A stretch of DNA of 64,000 bases from Pithys albifrons albifrons (lineage: Eukaryota > Chordata > Aves > Passeriformes > Thamnophilidae). The notes under the pieces were generated by a model that was not told where the DNA came from, made no database searches, and worked only from the letters and a program-made list of their open reading frames with translations. The stretch lies in the NCBI RefSeq assembly GCF_047495875.1, contig NC_092458.1:7876439-7940438 (forward strand), read 5' to 3'. The first letter of the stretch is position 1. Each line of letters begins with the position of its first letter. Shown one piece after another: positions 29,291 through 43,100 of this stretch. Both the position numbers and the translations under genes were made by a program.

Positions 29291-32200
29291 CTTGTGAAAG
29301 TCATGTTAGGATAACATTAAGGGAACAAACTGAAAATAAACTGGTTACACTAGAAAGGGTGTGACCACCTAGTATTGCTTCCCCAAATGTGCCTGTAATG
29401 TTTATTTCCTTTTCCTGAGAACAAGAAGGGGATGTTTCAGTACCCATTCTGTTGCCATTGCCCCCAGACCCCCCCAGCTCCCTCAGGGTGAGGAGTGCCT
29501 AGTCTGGATTTGTCCTTCAATAAGTTTGATATTTATCTGGTTTGAATGAAGCTCATACATGTGAGTGGAGTTGAATTTATACAGCCTCTTCCCCCCATCA
29601 AAGAAACACAATTGCACTGGTTGCAAAGGTTTTTGAACCTCTGCAAAATCCAAGCCAGTCCTATGGTGTACAGAAAGGGTCATGTATCACGAAAATCAAC
29701 CCTGAGCGATGTGTTGTGACCATTCAATACCAAACTCTTCTGATATGAAGCCCTTTTGCACTAAACCACATTGTTTCTGACAACCCTTAGCGGACTCTGA
29801 TTCATCCCTTCCTTACTCTGATTTTGGATTTTATGATGCTGCTTCCTTTAGCATTTGTGCATCTGGATCCATGTGCAGAAATCCTGCAAGTAATTATAGG
29901 ACAGAACACTTAGAAAGCAGATCAATCAAATTACACAATTAAGGATGTTCTTTAATTTGGCTTCCTGAGGTTTGATATTAAAGTACAATCTTACGCCTTT
30001 ATGGAGGACTCTGGAATAAAACTCGTCTCTCTAATCTCACATTTTCAGAAATTCCTTTCTTCCACCATGATTAAGGGCATTAAAAATTGTCTTCAATTAT
30101 GCCACTAAGACTGCTTTAAGTGCATTCAAATAGAATGGGGAATGGGGAGTGAATTAAGAAAGAAAACAGACTTCAGAGGGGCTAAGAGTAGTCTCCTCAA
30201 CCTAATAGCCTTCCATTCAGGTTTTTTCTTTACTTGAGAATGACTGAAAGGCATTTAAATGCAAGAATTTGTTACAAGAACTTGGCTAACTTTCACCAAA
30301 CTGCAGCATCTCTTCTGGTAATCTGCATGTGACTTCCTGCATGAGTGGAAAGAACCCTGTATTTATTACTTTGTTTCTAGGTTTTAAGATTAAGTACAGC
30401 TTTGTAGGAGCTCCATTCAGTGTCACCTGCTCCTGAGCATTACAAGGCAATGGCTACAGTTTTTTCTAGATGTTATTGGTAACATTAAATAGGATCATTC
30501 ATACGATTTTGTCCTAAAAACTCACAATGCTTTGACCATATTATTGCTTTACATTTGGATATTAGTTTTTTCTTGCTTTGCTGTCTGTGAGGCAAGTCCT
30601 GAAAAAGCGGCCAAAGACAGCACTACCCCAAGACTGCTCAGCAGTGTTGGGGATGCTGAGCTGGCTAAGCAAAATTTTGAGCTGCATCCTGGGCCAGGAG
30701 CAGAAAGGAGTGGGGTAAGCTATAAAACTGTAAGGAGAGATGTGTGGAACTGGGTTTGTGACTCCTGAGGCCTCAGTGGAGATGGGGAACACACACACTG
30801 TGCTGCACCATGGATTTCTCTGCCAACAGCAGCAACCAGCACGAGTTTCCAGGGCCCTGGCACAAGCAAATAACCAGTAATGCCATCACAATTTTCTTGT
30901 CTCTGTCAGTCAGCTGCTCTAGGTAAATCCCAGCTTTGTCCGTGGTTTTAGTTGCCCCTGAACAGAGATGACTTTTTATTCCAGCTCTGCATCTCCTCGA
31001 TGTATTTCCCTTGCCTGCAAAACCTGAATGTCTTTGCCTGAAGGGCCAATGAGCTGCAAACAGACTTGCTTGCAAAAGTATCTGCTGAAGAGTGATTCAC
31101 TGTAAGGCCACAGGAAAGGGAGGAAGAGGGGACTGTCTCTTCAGAAGGCAGCTGGTGGAGGCTAGGAAGGGTTGTCTGTGTGTCTACCACATTGATAAGA
31201 ACAAGATTTATCATACTGGTTTTCAGATTGTGGGTCTTCTCCAGACTCAGTGAAAATCTATGAGAAGCTTCCTATTGATTTCTGTATGTTTTAAGTCAAC
31301 TCCACTGTGTGTTAGCTTTCAAATACATCAATATGTGTATATTTGCTGTCAGACATATAAGCCTACAATACTTTGAAAGAAAACAGACAAATCATTAAAA
31401 GATTTGAAGATTTTGTGTCCTCTGTTCAGAGCTTGGAAGCTCATGGTTGACTTCAGCTCCACTTAAACAACGTGCAAACATGAGTAAGAGTTCATGTTTG
31501 AAACTAAATTTGGAAGTGTTTGTTTTACAGTCCCTGCCAAATAAGGCACAATGTGTTTATTTTTGTCTGACTAACTTCAACTGCTTTAAAGTCACATAAA
31601 CTTCATATAACAATTATGCCTTGGATCTTTTGCTGTGTGGTGCTGCATCCCTTTCCTCTACATTTTCTTCAAGCATCTGTCTCCTATTTCATATGACAAG
31701 TGGTGTTCTCCCAGATCCTTCACCAGCCTGACTCCAGTATTCTCTTGCTGATGCCATGTAATGGAGCTGACAGCAAATTGTTGTTGCTGTTAGAAGCTTC
31801 AATAATCAGTCATTTGTTTTAGATTACATTTGTTGGAACACTTCCCTTTTTTTTTTTTTGCAGGTGGCTATTTTTTTTCCTCAAACCAAACTGATGCTTC
31901 AAGTAAGTGAAGTATTTTGAATTACATATTAACCAAATGAAACAAACTTGTAAAATTCTGCTAGCCCAGTTACCTAAAGCAAGTACATTTTGGTGAGGAA
32001 GGAAAGTGTGTGAGTTAGATGGAGTGGGTACAAAGAAAATTCATATGTTATATTTTATACAGCAGCCCAACAGTAATTTTCAGCAAGATTTATGGCAATT
32101 TGTTTCAGTCTCATGTGAAATTAGTTCTCTTTTTTTGGCATTAATTTTTCATCAATTTTTCAGTGGGAGTAGACAAGCAGACTGAGTATCTGGTTCCACA

Positions 32201-35200
32201 AAGACTGGAAGAGATGTTTTTTTAAAATTACAGGGTGGCTGGATGGATGCATCTTGCTTTTTTTTAAATACACTTTATAAGGGTTTTTTTCCTTCAGAAT
32301 TTAATTTGTGAAAATATTTAAAGCCATTTCAGTTGCAACATATAGTCAGTTATTTATATATTCATCTTGATCAATGCTTTAAAGAATCTGAAGATCTGTA
32401 TTGGCAAAAAGAATTGGGTAAGCTCTTTTCAGAACCACCATGACTGCACATCAATTTCCAGTATTAATGTTTGTCCAGAGAGAGTTCTAATAAGCAGAAC
32501 TCACTGATGGTAGTCATGTCTGTCTGTAAGGGATTGGCAGCAATGAAACCAAGAGATGCACAGTATTAGAACATTATTTTTACCTTTTTATTTCACTTGG
32601 ACAGGAGAAGACAAGACTACTGAACAAATTTGGTATATGAGGCTGTGATGGCATGACAACCAACCACTTAAAAATCTGGTAAGGAAACATGGACAAACAG
32701 AACTTGTGAGAGAACATTTCTCAACAGCTGGAAAAGTGTTTGAGGCGAGTGACCCAGCTGGCTGACCCCAAGGTGGTATGAATGTTGTGGATTTCCAATG
32801 TGGATTTTTTTATAGCTCTTCTAGGAGAAGTTTAGCTGAAAGAGCTCATCAGAAAACAGAAGCAAAGGAAATCTGAGCCAGGGGGAGTTTTCCGGTTATT
32901 TTTCCAAACTTTTGAAATGCGTACATCCAGTCAGCTAAGGAGCTCCCTCATTGGTCCTGCATACTTCTTTCCACTTGTACAGCAGAAGAAAGGCCAGAGT
33001 TTGAAATATAAAATGGTGGTGCTTCGGGGTGCTGCATTCAACTAATGTTTTTTCTGATTTACCTTAATATGGTGCTGATTTTAGTAGTTATATTCTGTAC
33101 TTGGCCTACCCATAACTGAAATATTTATAAAGACTTATGTAGTCTGAAGCTTCTTGTTAGCTATATGTTAAAGAATGTTCAAGGGCATAAATTATTCCAG
33201 GAAGGGAATGGAATAAAATACTTAACAAATTGCTTCTGGATTGACTTTTCCTGGACAGTAGATAGGAATAACTTCATTTCTCCCAGCACATGTAGTTTTG
33301 ATTCAGCCATGCCTCTGTTGCAGGTTGCCCATGGCAGCAAAAGACATATCATTAGGTAGACCAAAACGTGTTGCAGGGAACAGTATGGGTTGGATCAGAT
33401 GAAATGTTTGACACTAAAGGTGCTGTCCTGCCCTCATAAGTATAATTAATTTTCCTATTAATATATTAGAATTAATGTAAATCCCACAACACTGAAATGA
33501 GCACTTGAGCTTTTACTGTAGCATTTTATATTAAAGACCTGATTTTATTTTTCAAAAAATATCAACCCCATGAAAAGCAGAGTGGGACACTATCACCCTC
33601 TGAGACTCATTACTGCTTAGTTTAGTGGGACAGATGCCAGTTTGGGCACATCTGCTATCCATTTGTCCTGCTTTCTGAACTCACCTAGACATAATTATTG
33701 CTTATCAAAGAAAGGGCTGTGAGGCGTTTGCAACCAGAGTAGAAGCCTGAACTGTCAGAGGCTGAGTAAAATCACTCCACAAGCCGCCAGCTGCTTTCTC
33801 TGATCTGGATTGTTACTCTCTGGTATTATTTCTTACCAGACCTCGTTTTTGCAAGGATGTTATTCCTTCCATAGCTGGAAAATTGCTGTAACTGAGCATA
33901 TGAGGAGAGATTTCTGTTAATGGGATGATCATTCAGCTTTAGGAAAGTTGCAGTTGATTGTAACTCTTTGTAATACCACATCACCAGTCATAGAATATAA
34001 TGAGTCTCAAGGACATCAGAATGAGAGTTTCTGTCAATACATATTTTCAAGCCATTGTTAGAACATTAATTCTGAAAACAAAGCTTGCATCCTCTTTTCT
34101 CTACTACAAAGCTACAGTGGGATGTTTATATGCAAGAAAAGCTGTGGATGTCTGCCTGCCCAGAAGGCTTCTTGAATAACCTCTAGGCTGCCAGTTGATT
34201 AGATTCTTAATGAATTTGAACATTTGATGTTGTCAAGCTGAAATTTGACATTAAAAAGAGATATAAAAGTGGCCAAGCATGTTTCAGAAACCTGTAATTG
34301 CATAGTAATCTGGGTGCAAAACAGCCCCATTTCAATTAAGATCATACTGTTACTAATTGGACTAGTCCTGGAAGAAATGAGCACCTGTGTAAGTAAAAGC
34401 AACTTACTTGAATCTGTGTATTTCAGAGAGTGGGGAGAAACTCAGATCTTAATGAAAATTGATTTTGAGATTATTGCCTCTGGTTTTAGTGTTCTTTCTC
34501 TTAGCAGTTTCACATCTGTCAAATATTACTCATGTCAGAAAAATGCTTTTGGACTTTTGCTAGTGGGAAAAAGTCTTATGAAATTGTATTCGGGCAATGG
34601 TGGCATGTCTTGATTTATACTGTTCCCTCAAACAGAGATCCATTAAGAATAATGTAGAAAAATCCGTATTTTGAATAGATTTTTTTCAAAGATCTCCTGT
34701 CATGGAAAAGCAGCATCATGTAGAGATACTGAGCTGGAGTTATATCAAGTGATCTGTGCTGGAAGTAATTCAGGTGTGATAAAATGGTTCCCTGACTTGC
34801 CAGTTTGAGCTAGCTCGAGCATTTTTGCACAGCAGCTGTGCTTTATTCGTGTGTGCATACACGAAGTGATGTACAAACAGTGTAGATCTCCCTGTGAGAA
34901 ATGAAGTTTGAAGGTGTCATTATGTTATTAATTAAATAATGAGGGCTTTCCTCCTTCTGTAGGCCAACTTGCTCAAATAAGAATCCAATGCAGACAAAAA
35001 ACAGAAAAAGGAGGCAAGAACAGGGCACCATCCACAGAGCATAAAGTCAGAGCAAAGTCACAGTAAAGCCAAGCATGTGTCTAGTGATTGCACAGTTATG
35101 GGGAAGGCGAGAGGCAGGATGAGAGAAAATCCTAAATTGGTTCAATCCTCTTCACTGTGTAATTTATAAATTGGCTTGGAGGGAGCTTTTCATGTGTTAT

Positions 35201-35631
35201 ATGGTCTAATTTGCAACAGGACGAATTTCATCAACACCTGCAAGTAGTCTTATTTCCTCTACATATGTGAATTGGCACAAGATAACCTTGTATAAGGAAC
35301 TCCTGACATTTGGTGTTCTTATCTGAAAAAAAAAAAGTGATGTGCAACTGGAGAGCTCACATCTAGTTATGATTTCCTGTTCTCTTTCAGGACACAGCTG
35401 ATATACAGAAGAGCCATCTGTCATTTTGAACATGGAACATCCTGCCTTTTGTAAGAGAAAATGAAGAAATTGGTACAGAATGGACTTGAGCACCATCTTG
35501 GGTTACTTTGAGCAGACCTATTGGAATATCCAGTATTTCATAGTTCATCAAAAAGTTTGTGTCCAGATTTTGTAACCACTTCCTAGAAGCGAAGAAATGT
35601 GCAAAACTGATGTGAAGCTTCAGAATTATTG

Positions 35632-36261
35632 TGTGCTGGTTTAAAGGCGAACCAGCAGGGGAAATGAACTCACCACGAGAGAGAGATTATAAGTCAGACC
35701 TAAAATTTAATAATAATATTACAATAAAAACACTGACACAAAAGGGAAATTGCTTTCAACTCACAAAAACCCAGTAGTATAACCCAGTGTCCTGGGGCAC
35801 AAACCCAAGGGGGTTTGTTTGCCCTTGTGCTGAGACCCCTGTGGCTCCCCCAAGTCCAGAGCAAAAGGAAAAGGAAAAACCTGTTGGTGCAGGCGAGGGC
35901 TGTGGTCTGGGTGAGAGCGGTGATCTCCTCCTGTCAAGGTCCTGCTGCTGCTCTGGATCCAACGAGAGGTTCCCAAGGTCTTCTTACCCACCACTTATGT
36001 ACCCTCAGGGAGCACCCAGTCCCTCCCCCTGGGCGGGGACTCACACAATGGGTGATTAACTCTGGGAGCCAGGGGGTATTGAACTGTTGATGGCCCATTA
36101 GCAGCTCCGCCCCCTCAGGCTGGGTGTGAAGGTGATAATGGCTCCCTGGGCAGCTGCTGCTAATGGCCCATTGACCTTGGGGAATGAATAGAGGGGGTAG
36201 AATACACAGCTTTGATCACCCCCACACAGGGTTAGCTGGTCCCTCCTGCTCAGCTGGGACA
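35632..36261 (-). mobile_element. Solo endogenous retrovirus LTR, 630 bp
   Basis: Bounded by TG...CA and flanked by a 4-bp direct repeat ATTG (35628-35631 and 36262-36265). Read on the minus strand it starts TGTCCCAGCTGAGC and ends AAACCAGCACA, the usual direction for this avian LTR type. No internal retroviral genes adjoin it, so it is a solo LTR left by LTR-LTR recombination. Inside it, TGGCCCATTAGCAGC (about 36093) is nearly inverted at about 36152. The 4-bp duplication suits a class I element. Confidence 0.85.
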
Positions 36262-36265
36262 ATTG

Positions 36266-39200
36266 TTAATGTAGTGTGAGAAATTTGTTACTCTTGCGAA
36301 TTTTGCACTTTGGGACAGTGACCTTGAAGACTTGAGAAAGATTTAATTCATTACTGTGGAAATACAGTATGAAGAAATACTTACAATAATCCATGCTTGT
36401 ATAAAGTGGGAAGTAGTGTGAAGAATCAGGAGAATGATTTTATCTTTGTTTACATTGATACTGAATACTGTGTAATGTTCTGAAACCCTTTTGTAGAAAG
36501 AGAAAAGTGAAAAACAAGTATCTCAAAATGGTTTTAATGCTTTAAGTAATGAATTTAAAGAGTACATCCTGTTCATATACACAAAATAAGCTTTTCATAC
36601 ATAAAAGTATCACCCTTGATACTTTCACCACAGGCAAACTTATAGAGAAAAACGTAACAAGAACCAATGGCCAGAAAGTTTGAGCTACTGGCAAAAAATC
36701 AGCAGTGTTTAATGGTGGTGATAATGACACCCAAATAAATTGCCAAGGGAAGTGTGGAGCTCTCCATCTTCAAACTGAAATTGTCTGAAATGATTTCCAG
36801 AGCTGAGCACAAGTTGTTAGACTCAATACATGAGTCGCTGGCTGCCATTCCTCACTATGCAGGAAATCACTCTGATGGTGTAATAATTTTACTAATCTGT
36901 GGATGTACAAGATTTTATTGGCCAAACTCTGCTATTCCAGTGGACTTTCTTTCAGATTTCAAAACTGCTATTAATCATTATCAAAGTGACAAAAATAAAT
37001 TACAAATTATTTTCTACTCTTTATAAATACAGTGTTGTCTGCTGTAAGGAAGAAGGCAAAGTCATTGCTGCATGTCTTTTTCTCAGCAAGTGTTCTACCT
37101 GAGAGTGTTGGTGAATCACAGTTTGTTAAGGTGCCCCCTACAAGTCTGCTAGAAAATATTAATTACCGTGGTTGCAACTGTGCCATTAGTGGTAGGCTAA
37201 AAATAAGCTTCACAGCTGTTAAGATTTATAGTCATGTGTGAAAACATAATTCGGAGGGGGTCAGAAAATGAGATCAAGCAGTTACTTTAAACTGAGACCA
37301 AAAATAATATATTTTCTGACCAATTTATTTCTAACTCTGATGTCTCTCATAAGCCTTTAAGAAGTTTGACTGTTAAACGAGCAAATGTATTTTGTCATCT
37401 GGATTTATTTTAAGGAAATTATGGCTGAATTTTTAGACATTTATAAAAATGTCCTTAAGGAAAGGTTTAGTGAAAGTAGCATGAAATCATATTGCAAACA
37501 GGAATTCCAAGACAGAAAAAATTTATTAAAATTCTGATTATTAAGGTGTTGTGTTTTTTAAGATAAATGTGACAGGTTACAGTTAGGGTTACCAGCCTGT
37601 GGCTGGAGTTGTAGATACACTTTTTGTAGAGGATGACACAATACCTACAATGCAAAGGGAGCTCTCATTCTTTTCTCAGAAAGAAAAAATGCCGAAAGCA
37701 GCTTTGATTGCACAGAGAATACACTGGTGCAAAAATAATCTAATGTTCCCTGTGGTTGCTCATTTATGAACCTAGACAATGCAATGTTGCTTTAAAATAG
37801 ATATCTAAAATTCATGCAACTTCTTTCACAGACTGGTAACCTCTAATGCATCTTATTAAATGCACTGTGTTAATACTTTGCTTAAATTTAATCATTACTG
37901 TGATTTGCTGCTTGAGATATAATTTGATTTCATTTCTCATCAAATCTGTCTACTTAAATAATTATTTAAAACTTAATCATGGATCCCCCTGAAAATCACA
38001 TGACAAAGTATATTTGATTCTTACTAATCAATGTCTAATGTTTTTCATACAACATGAACTGAAGCAGTTTGTGCAGTGAAAAGCTTTGGCCTTCCACATC
38101 TGCACCAGTGTAATTCCCAGCACAGTCAGAGTACCTCCAGACTGATGCTGGCTTTATAAAGGCAGAATGAAACTCACTTTACACAATAGGTATTATTCCA
38201 TTATGCTTATCCATGAACTTCAACTTTTTATGAGATGTTGACCTTTCATAATTTTCCAAGGGACATACAGATACCAGGATATTGAATTTAAATTTTAATG
38301 CCAGTATTCTTGGCTTTTACAGTCCCACTGTGAAGACCTTTCAGAAGCAGTCAGCAAATCCCCAGGGGTCTGTGGGTGTGAAAATCAGGCACCAAAGGCA
38401 GTGTTTGCCAGCCTACCCTGTGACTGATTGAGATCTCTCTCTGATCTGCAGGGCACAAAGCAACCTCAGCTTCATTGCTGTGGTCACACTGGAAGACTGG
38501 GATTCCCAGTCCACCACAAAGCATAAATAAAGTCCTTTTAATTAAAAATGCATGGAAGAGGGAGAAGTCTGATTTCAGACAATTTCTTATTTCCAATCTG
38601 ACCAGAACACACAATTTTAGAAGCTCTTTCCAAAACAGTGTGCCTTCTCTTCTGTGCAGGCTTTGACTCATGCTAAGGAATGTATTCCATTACAGCCCTG
38701 CTGGCTTGCACTGTACCTCCATGTAGAACTAGTTAGTTGCTGTGGTGACAGCACCCAACAAACAGAAAAATTATGAATTCTTTCAGAACTGGTTAGAGCA
38801 GTTTAATGACAGTATCCACACTTAAAACTGTAGGGCTTTGTTGTTTAACTCTCTTTTAGAAGGAGACTCAAGGTGTAATATCATCCTAAGGTCATTTATA
38901 TCTCCTCCAGAGATATTATTTCACCTATCTTGTAAATCTTTGAAGCCATAGAGACTGTAATTTATAGCCATTATTTAAAGCAAATCTGGAGTTCATCTCC
39001 CTAATAACAAACTGAATCACAGTTAAATATTGGTGAAACCCCACTATCTTTTGGAGAGATACTTGAAGACAGAATCTGAGCTTGTTGGTGTGGATAATGT
39101 TCCCCCAGTGCTGAAATCTGTGCAATACCTTTACAACTCGAAACCTTCAATGGGAGAGTTTGAAAAATAAGGTGGGGTATATATATAAAATTGCATTATT

Positions 39201-39837
39201 TTAAGAAAGAGGTACAAACTCCCTGAAAATTCACAAAAACCAAAAGTCATAACTATCTTCATTATTGCTTTAATATTTGATCTTATTAACAATTTCAAGA
39301 AAGGCATATTCTGGAATCCAGTCTATGAAAAGGTAGAGGTTTCTCATTTTAAAGAGGAAAAATGTTTTACAAGTCCATTATTCAGTTTAATAATGTCAGA
39401 GTCTGCAGATGCAAGCCAGTGACAATGAGATGAGCGTGAAGTGTGGTTCAGGTTACTGCAAGGATGCTGAAGTTGTTATCTGCTTTGTGCCAAAGGAGAT
39501 GGATCTTGCTGGAAAAAGGTAATCAGGGTTCCTATGGAAAGATTTGTCTATCAGGAGGTTTTTGTGTTCTCTTCCCTCAGATTATTTTGTTCACTTTGAT
39601 CAATAAAGAAAAAAGGAAAGATCTCACTACAGGCCTTATTGTTCAATCCTTCCACCAACTGCAGTGACTGCTAAAATCTGTGATTACAGCTGTGTGAGAA
39701 CTGAGTTTCTCTTCTTCTCTTAAAGAATTTTTGTTTTAGAAGAGTGTCATAAAGTTGTTCATAAAAAACTCTTTCTGGCTCTGAAATTCCCAAACTTTTT
39801 GAAAGTGTCAGGAGAATTCCAGTAGATTTCCCATCAA
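36266..39837. other. Unannotated AT-rich stretch
   Basis: No recognisable repeat, RNA or coding exon. The longest frames (for example 36754-37026 on the plus strand) show no family motif and no splice-compatible context. Confidence 0.5.
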
Positions 39838-40160
39838 GTTACAGAACCACAGCACAGACCAGGCTGGAAAGGATCTCAAAAGATCATCTGGCCCAATCTG
39901 TCATGGGAGAAGCAGCCAAGATGAGATTATCTAGCACCCTGTCCAATTGCATGCTAAAAACATCCATTGATGGGTACTTCACCACGTCCCTGGGAAGCTG
40001 TTCCAATGATTGATTGTTCTCACTGTAAAAAATTTCTGAATTGAAGATGGAACTTCTGCTGGAACAACTTGGGTGTCCCAACCCATCCCTCCACCCCCAT
40101 CTTCTCCATGGAGCTTCCTGTGAAGTGAGAGCCTCTGTCCCCTCCTTTCTAACAGACAAA
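39838..40160 (-). mobile_element. Older CR1 LINE 3-prime end, intergenic
   Basis: ACAGACCAGGCTGGAAAGGA, the TAGCACCCTGTCCAATTGC stretch and TCCCTGGGAAGCTGTTCCAA mark a different and more diverged CR1 subfamily from the young copies near PDHA1. Confidence 0.8.
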
Positions 40161-43100
40161 AGTTCAGTCTACAGTGATGCAATTCCCTCATTGCATCCAC
40201 CCAGCATGGAGGGATTCCAGGAGACTCTTTGATTGCTGCCTGCTTGCAGGAGCACCTATGGAGCCCCCAGAGCTGCCAGCACCCTGTGGGCACAAAGTGC
40301 TCAGGGGCTCATCAGAATGTCCTGCCCTGTCATTGGCAGCCCTGCAGAGATGTCAGAGACATCTCTTCCTGTGTGGGCTCAGCATCTGCAGGGACAGAAT
40401 CTGAGATGAGTGAGCCACCTGAGCTCTGACAGAGGTTGGACAACACGCAAAAACACGACCATGGGGCACCACCACGCAGGTACCCACTGGGAGTCAGAGG
40501 GTGCCTGGGATCACTCACATGTGGCAGTGTGTGCAGGCACTTTTATGGGTATGCATAGATTTGGCACTCCACATCCATGTTGTTATTCTCATACACAGAC
40601 ATTTTAATGGCCAGATCCATCTGCCATGAAAAACTGTGCATGTAAAAGCCAACATGGAAAAATCAGGCTTGCTGTGTATGATACAAGTTGCACAATTTGG
40701 TTCAGAAGTAATACATCTGCATACATGTGCCTGGAAGGACATATATTTGTATGCATTGGTGTGTCTGTGTATTTCATTAATATATGTTGCATTATTGCTG
40801 TAGATAGAAAATTCTCAGCTCATTACTTTTATTGCTAAATTTTTTAATTTACAATGTATCCTCAAGAGACTATATTAACATTGGCAGGATAGGCCTAAGG
40901 GCTGTTGTGATGTCTAGACAAAAGGAATTAAAAACATAGCAGAAATACTTACTCAATATTTCCCTCCTGTGGGAAGTTTCTGTCTCACCCTTACAAGCCT
41001 TTTAATGTAACTTTATTAACGGTTTAATGTAATAACAAATGTGTGCTGTAATGGAATAACTGTAAGCATTTCACTTGTATTTACAGTTGGCTGGGCAGAC
41101 TCTCCCTGCCTAACATCAAGGCCAATGTAACATTGTGGGTTTGAAATTAAACTAGGAATGTCAAGTCTCTAGGACTGTTATTGCAAATGAAAAAAAAGAA
41201 GAAATCACATCAGTTAGACTGATACTATGGAAATCCTGCACTGTTTTGAAAAGAAAAGGAAACCCACTCTTTAAATGGCAGCAGACAGAAGAAGGACAAA
41301 GCAAAAACTTGGGGCATATCTGTGTGAGTAACATAACCCAGGGAAGATCCAGGGATGCACAGATTCTTGCTCAGAGAGGACCATTATAGCAAAAATCTTG
41401 TTTGAGTTCCTACCAAACCACCAGACAAAACATCCTGCTGCGTCCTCCAATTATAATTGCTGCAACAAGAGAATTGATGGGAGGAGTGCCAACAGCTCTC
41501 TTTTCAAACTTGTGTCTTGATTTTTCTTCCCTAATGTCTTCCAAGTTATTTACATTAAGGTGTATTCAATGAAGAAGATCTTAGATTTAGAATGAGGGCT
41601 GGATAAGTCATATCATCATGAGAAAAAGTCAGGAAAAAAGAGGAATGGAAGATTAAAGGGTATGATAGAGTGAAGAAGTCCAGAAGAGATGGAAAAGGGA
41701 TATGTCAGTAGATAAAGAGGTTTTGAAAATTTTCCATACTTATGGAGATTGAGCTGAGTGGAACTGCTCTGAGTCACCAGCAAATAACTTTGTCAAAATA
41801 TTCTCAGTTGGTTCAGACAAACTAGTCTGTTCTCTCTGGGGCAGTGCAGGAGGTGTTTCGGTAGAACAGCTTGATTAAAACTAAATACAAACCCAAGACA
41901 AGCCCCACAAATTTCCAGCAAGATCTGTTCCCTGCTATTCCCATCCCTTCCCTTCTTTCTGGAGTAAAGGCACCTGCTTCATCTCTTTCCTTTCCCTGCC
42001 CATCCCAGTTTGGAAGATCTCAAATGGCATTGTGGGAGGCTCCAATCTCTGCAGTGTCACAGCCTGGCTCAGTGCCTGCATTCTGACAGGTTTTATGGTA
42101 TCATCTGTTGTTTCCACTCCAAGGCTGCCTCTACTACCACATGGGCAGGCGGGCCTTGCCTGCTGTTTCAACTGCTGCACCTTCCTCCACGATTGATTAG
42201 GTATCTTAAAATGTGAGGATAATGAAGGAAAAATAGATGTTACTTGATTTTGGAGACCTGCTCATCTTTATCTTTTCCAGCAGAGGAAAAACTGTACACA
42301 AAACCAGAAAGAGGAGGCATTTGGAAGACTAAATACCAAAGTTTTCTTGCCTAGATCTTTTTGTAACAGAAATTAAAGCATAAACTAACAGAATGATAAC
42401 TAATGAAAAGAAACACAGAAGAAAATAATGAAACAGAAGTGGAGAGCATGGAGAAAGATATATGGATTATACATGTTGTATTCTTAAAAGGTTTAAAGAT
42501 GCATTTTGTTTTGGAAGCTAGGAATACTTTTCCCAAAAACATAAACCTCTGTCATGACCCAGATTATGGGAAGACTTTTCCCTGGCTTTACTAGAAAGGA
42601 GAGTCCGTAATGGTTTGGAGCCTGTTGGACAGCCTGGAGCATGGGGCTCAAAATGATTTATTTGTTCTGGAGTTGATTCTGAAGTTGGAGAATACACTGT
42701 CAGTCAGCAAACCACAGAGCACGTGCAATCCAAAACAAAGCTACTAACCAGTTTACAAATGCAACTGGATACAGGATTTCTCACAGTGCCTGTGCTTACT
42801 GGGGTAAACTGTGTCCAGAGGCTATCAAAGACACTAAACTCTCCAGGATTCCAATACAAATTCTCAAAACATATGCACATGTTGATTTGTGATTGTTACA
42901 CACACATTTTTAAATGCATTGAAAAAGGAAAATATTACAAAAGTAAATAGAGGTCCCTGAATGGTTTTGTGGCCAAATAATTTAAATTTAATTATTACAT
43001 TTTCTGCCCGATTCTTGTACCAATATTGTAAACTGATGTAATGAAAATGGTGTGAGGCTGAGATAGTAGCACAGATAAAAGCTTCTACTAACTGTTTCTC

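Larger units (their letters stand above)
24490..35627. other. Intergenic stretch upstream of PDHA1, no supported gene
   Basis: Apart from the CR1 at 27127, its neighbouring duplication and the CpG patch at 29120, I see unique, AT-rich sequence. Open frames are short, lack recognisable motifs and overlap on both strands. One frame at 30532-30714 has a signal-peptide-like start and a good donor and is discussed as a finding. By synteny this lies between PDHA1 and ADGRG2. Confidence 0.5.
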
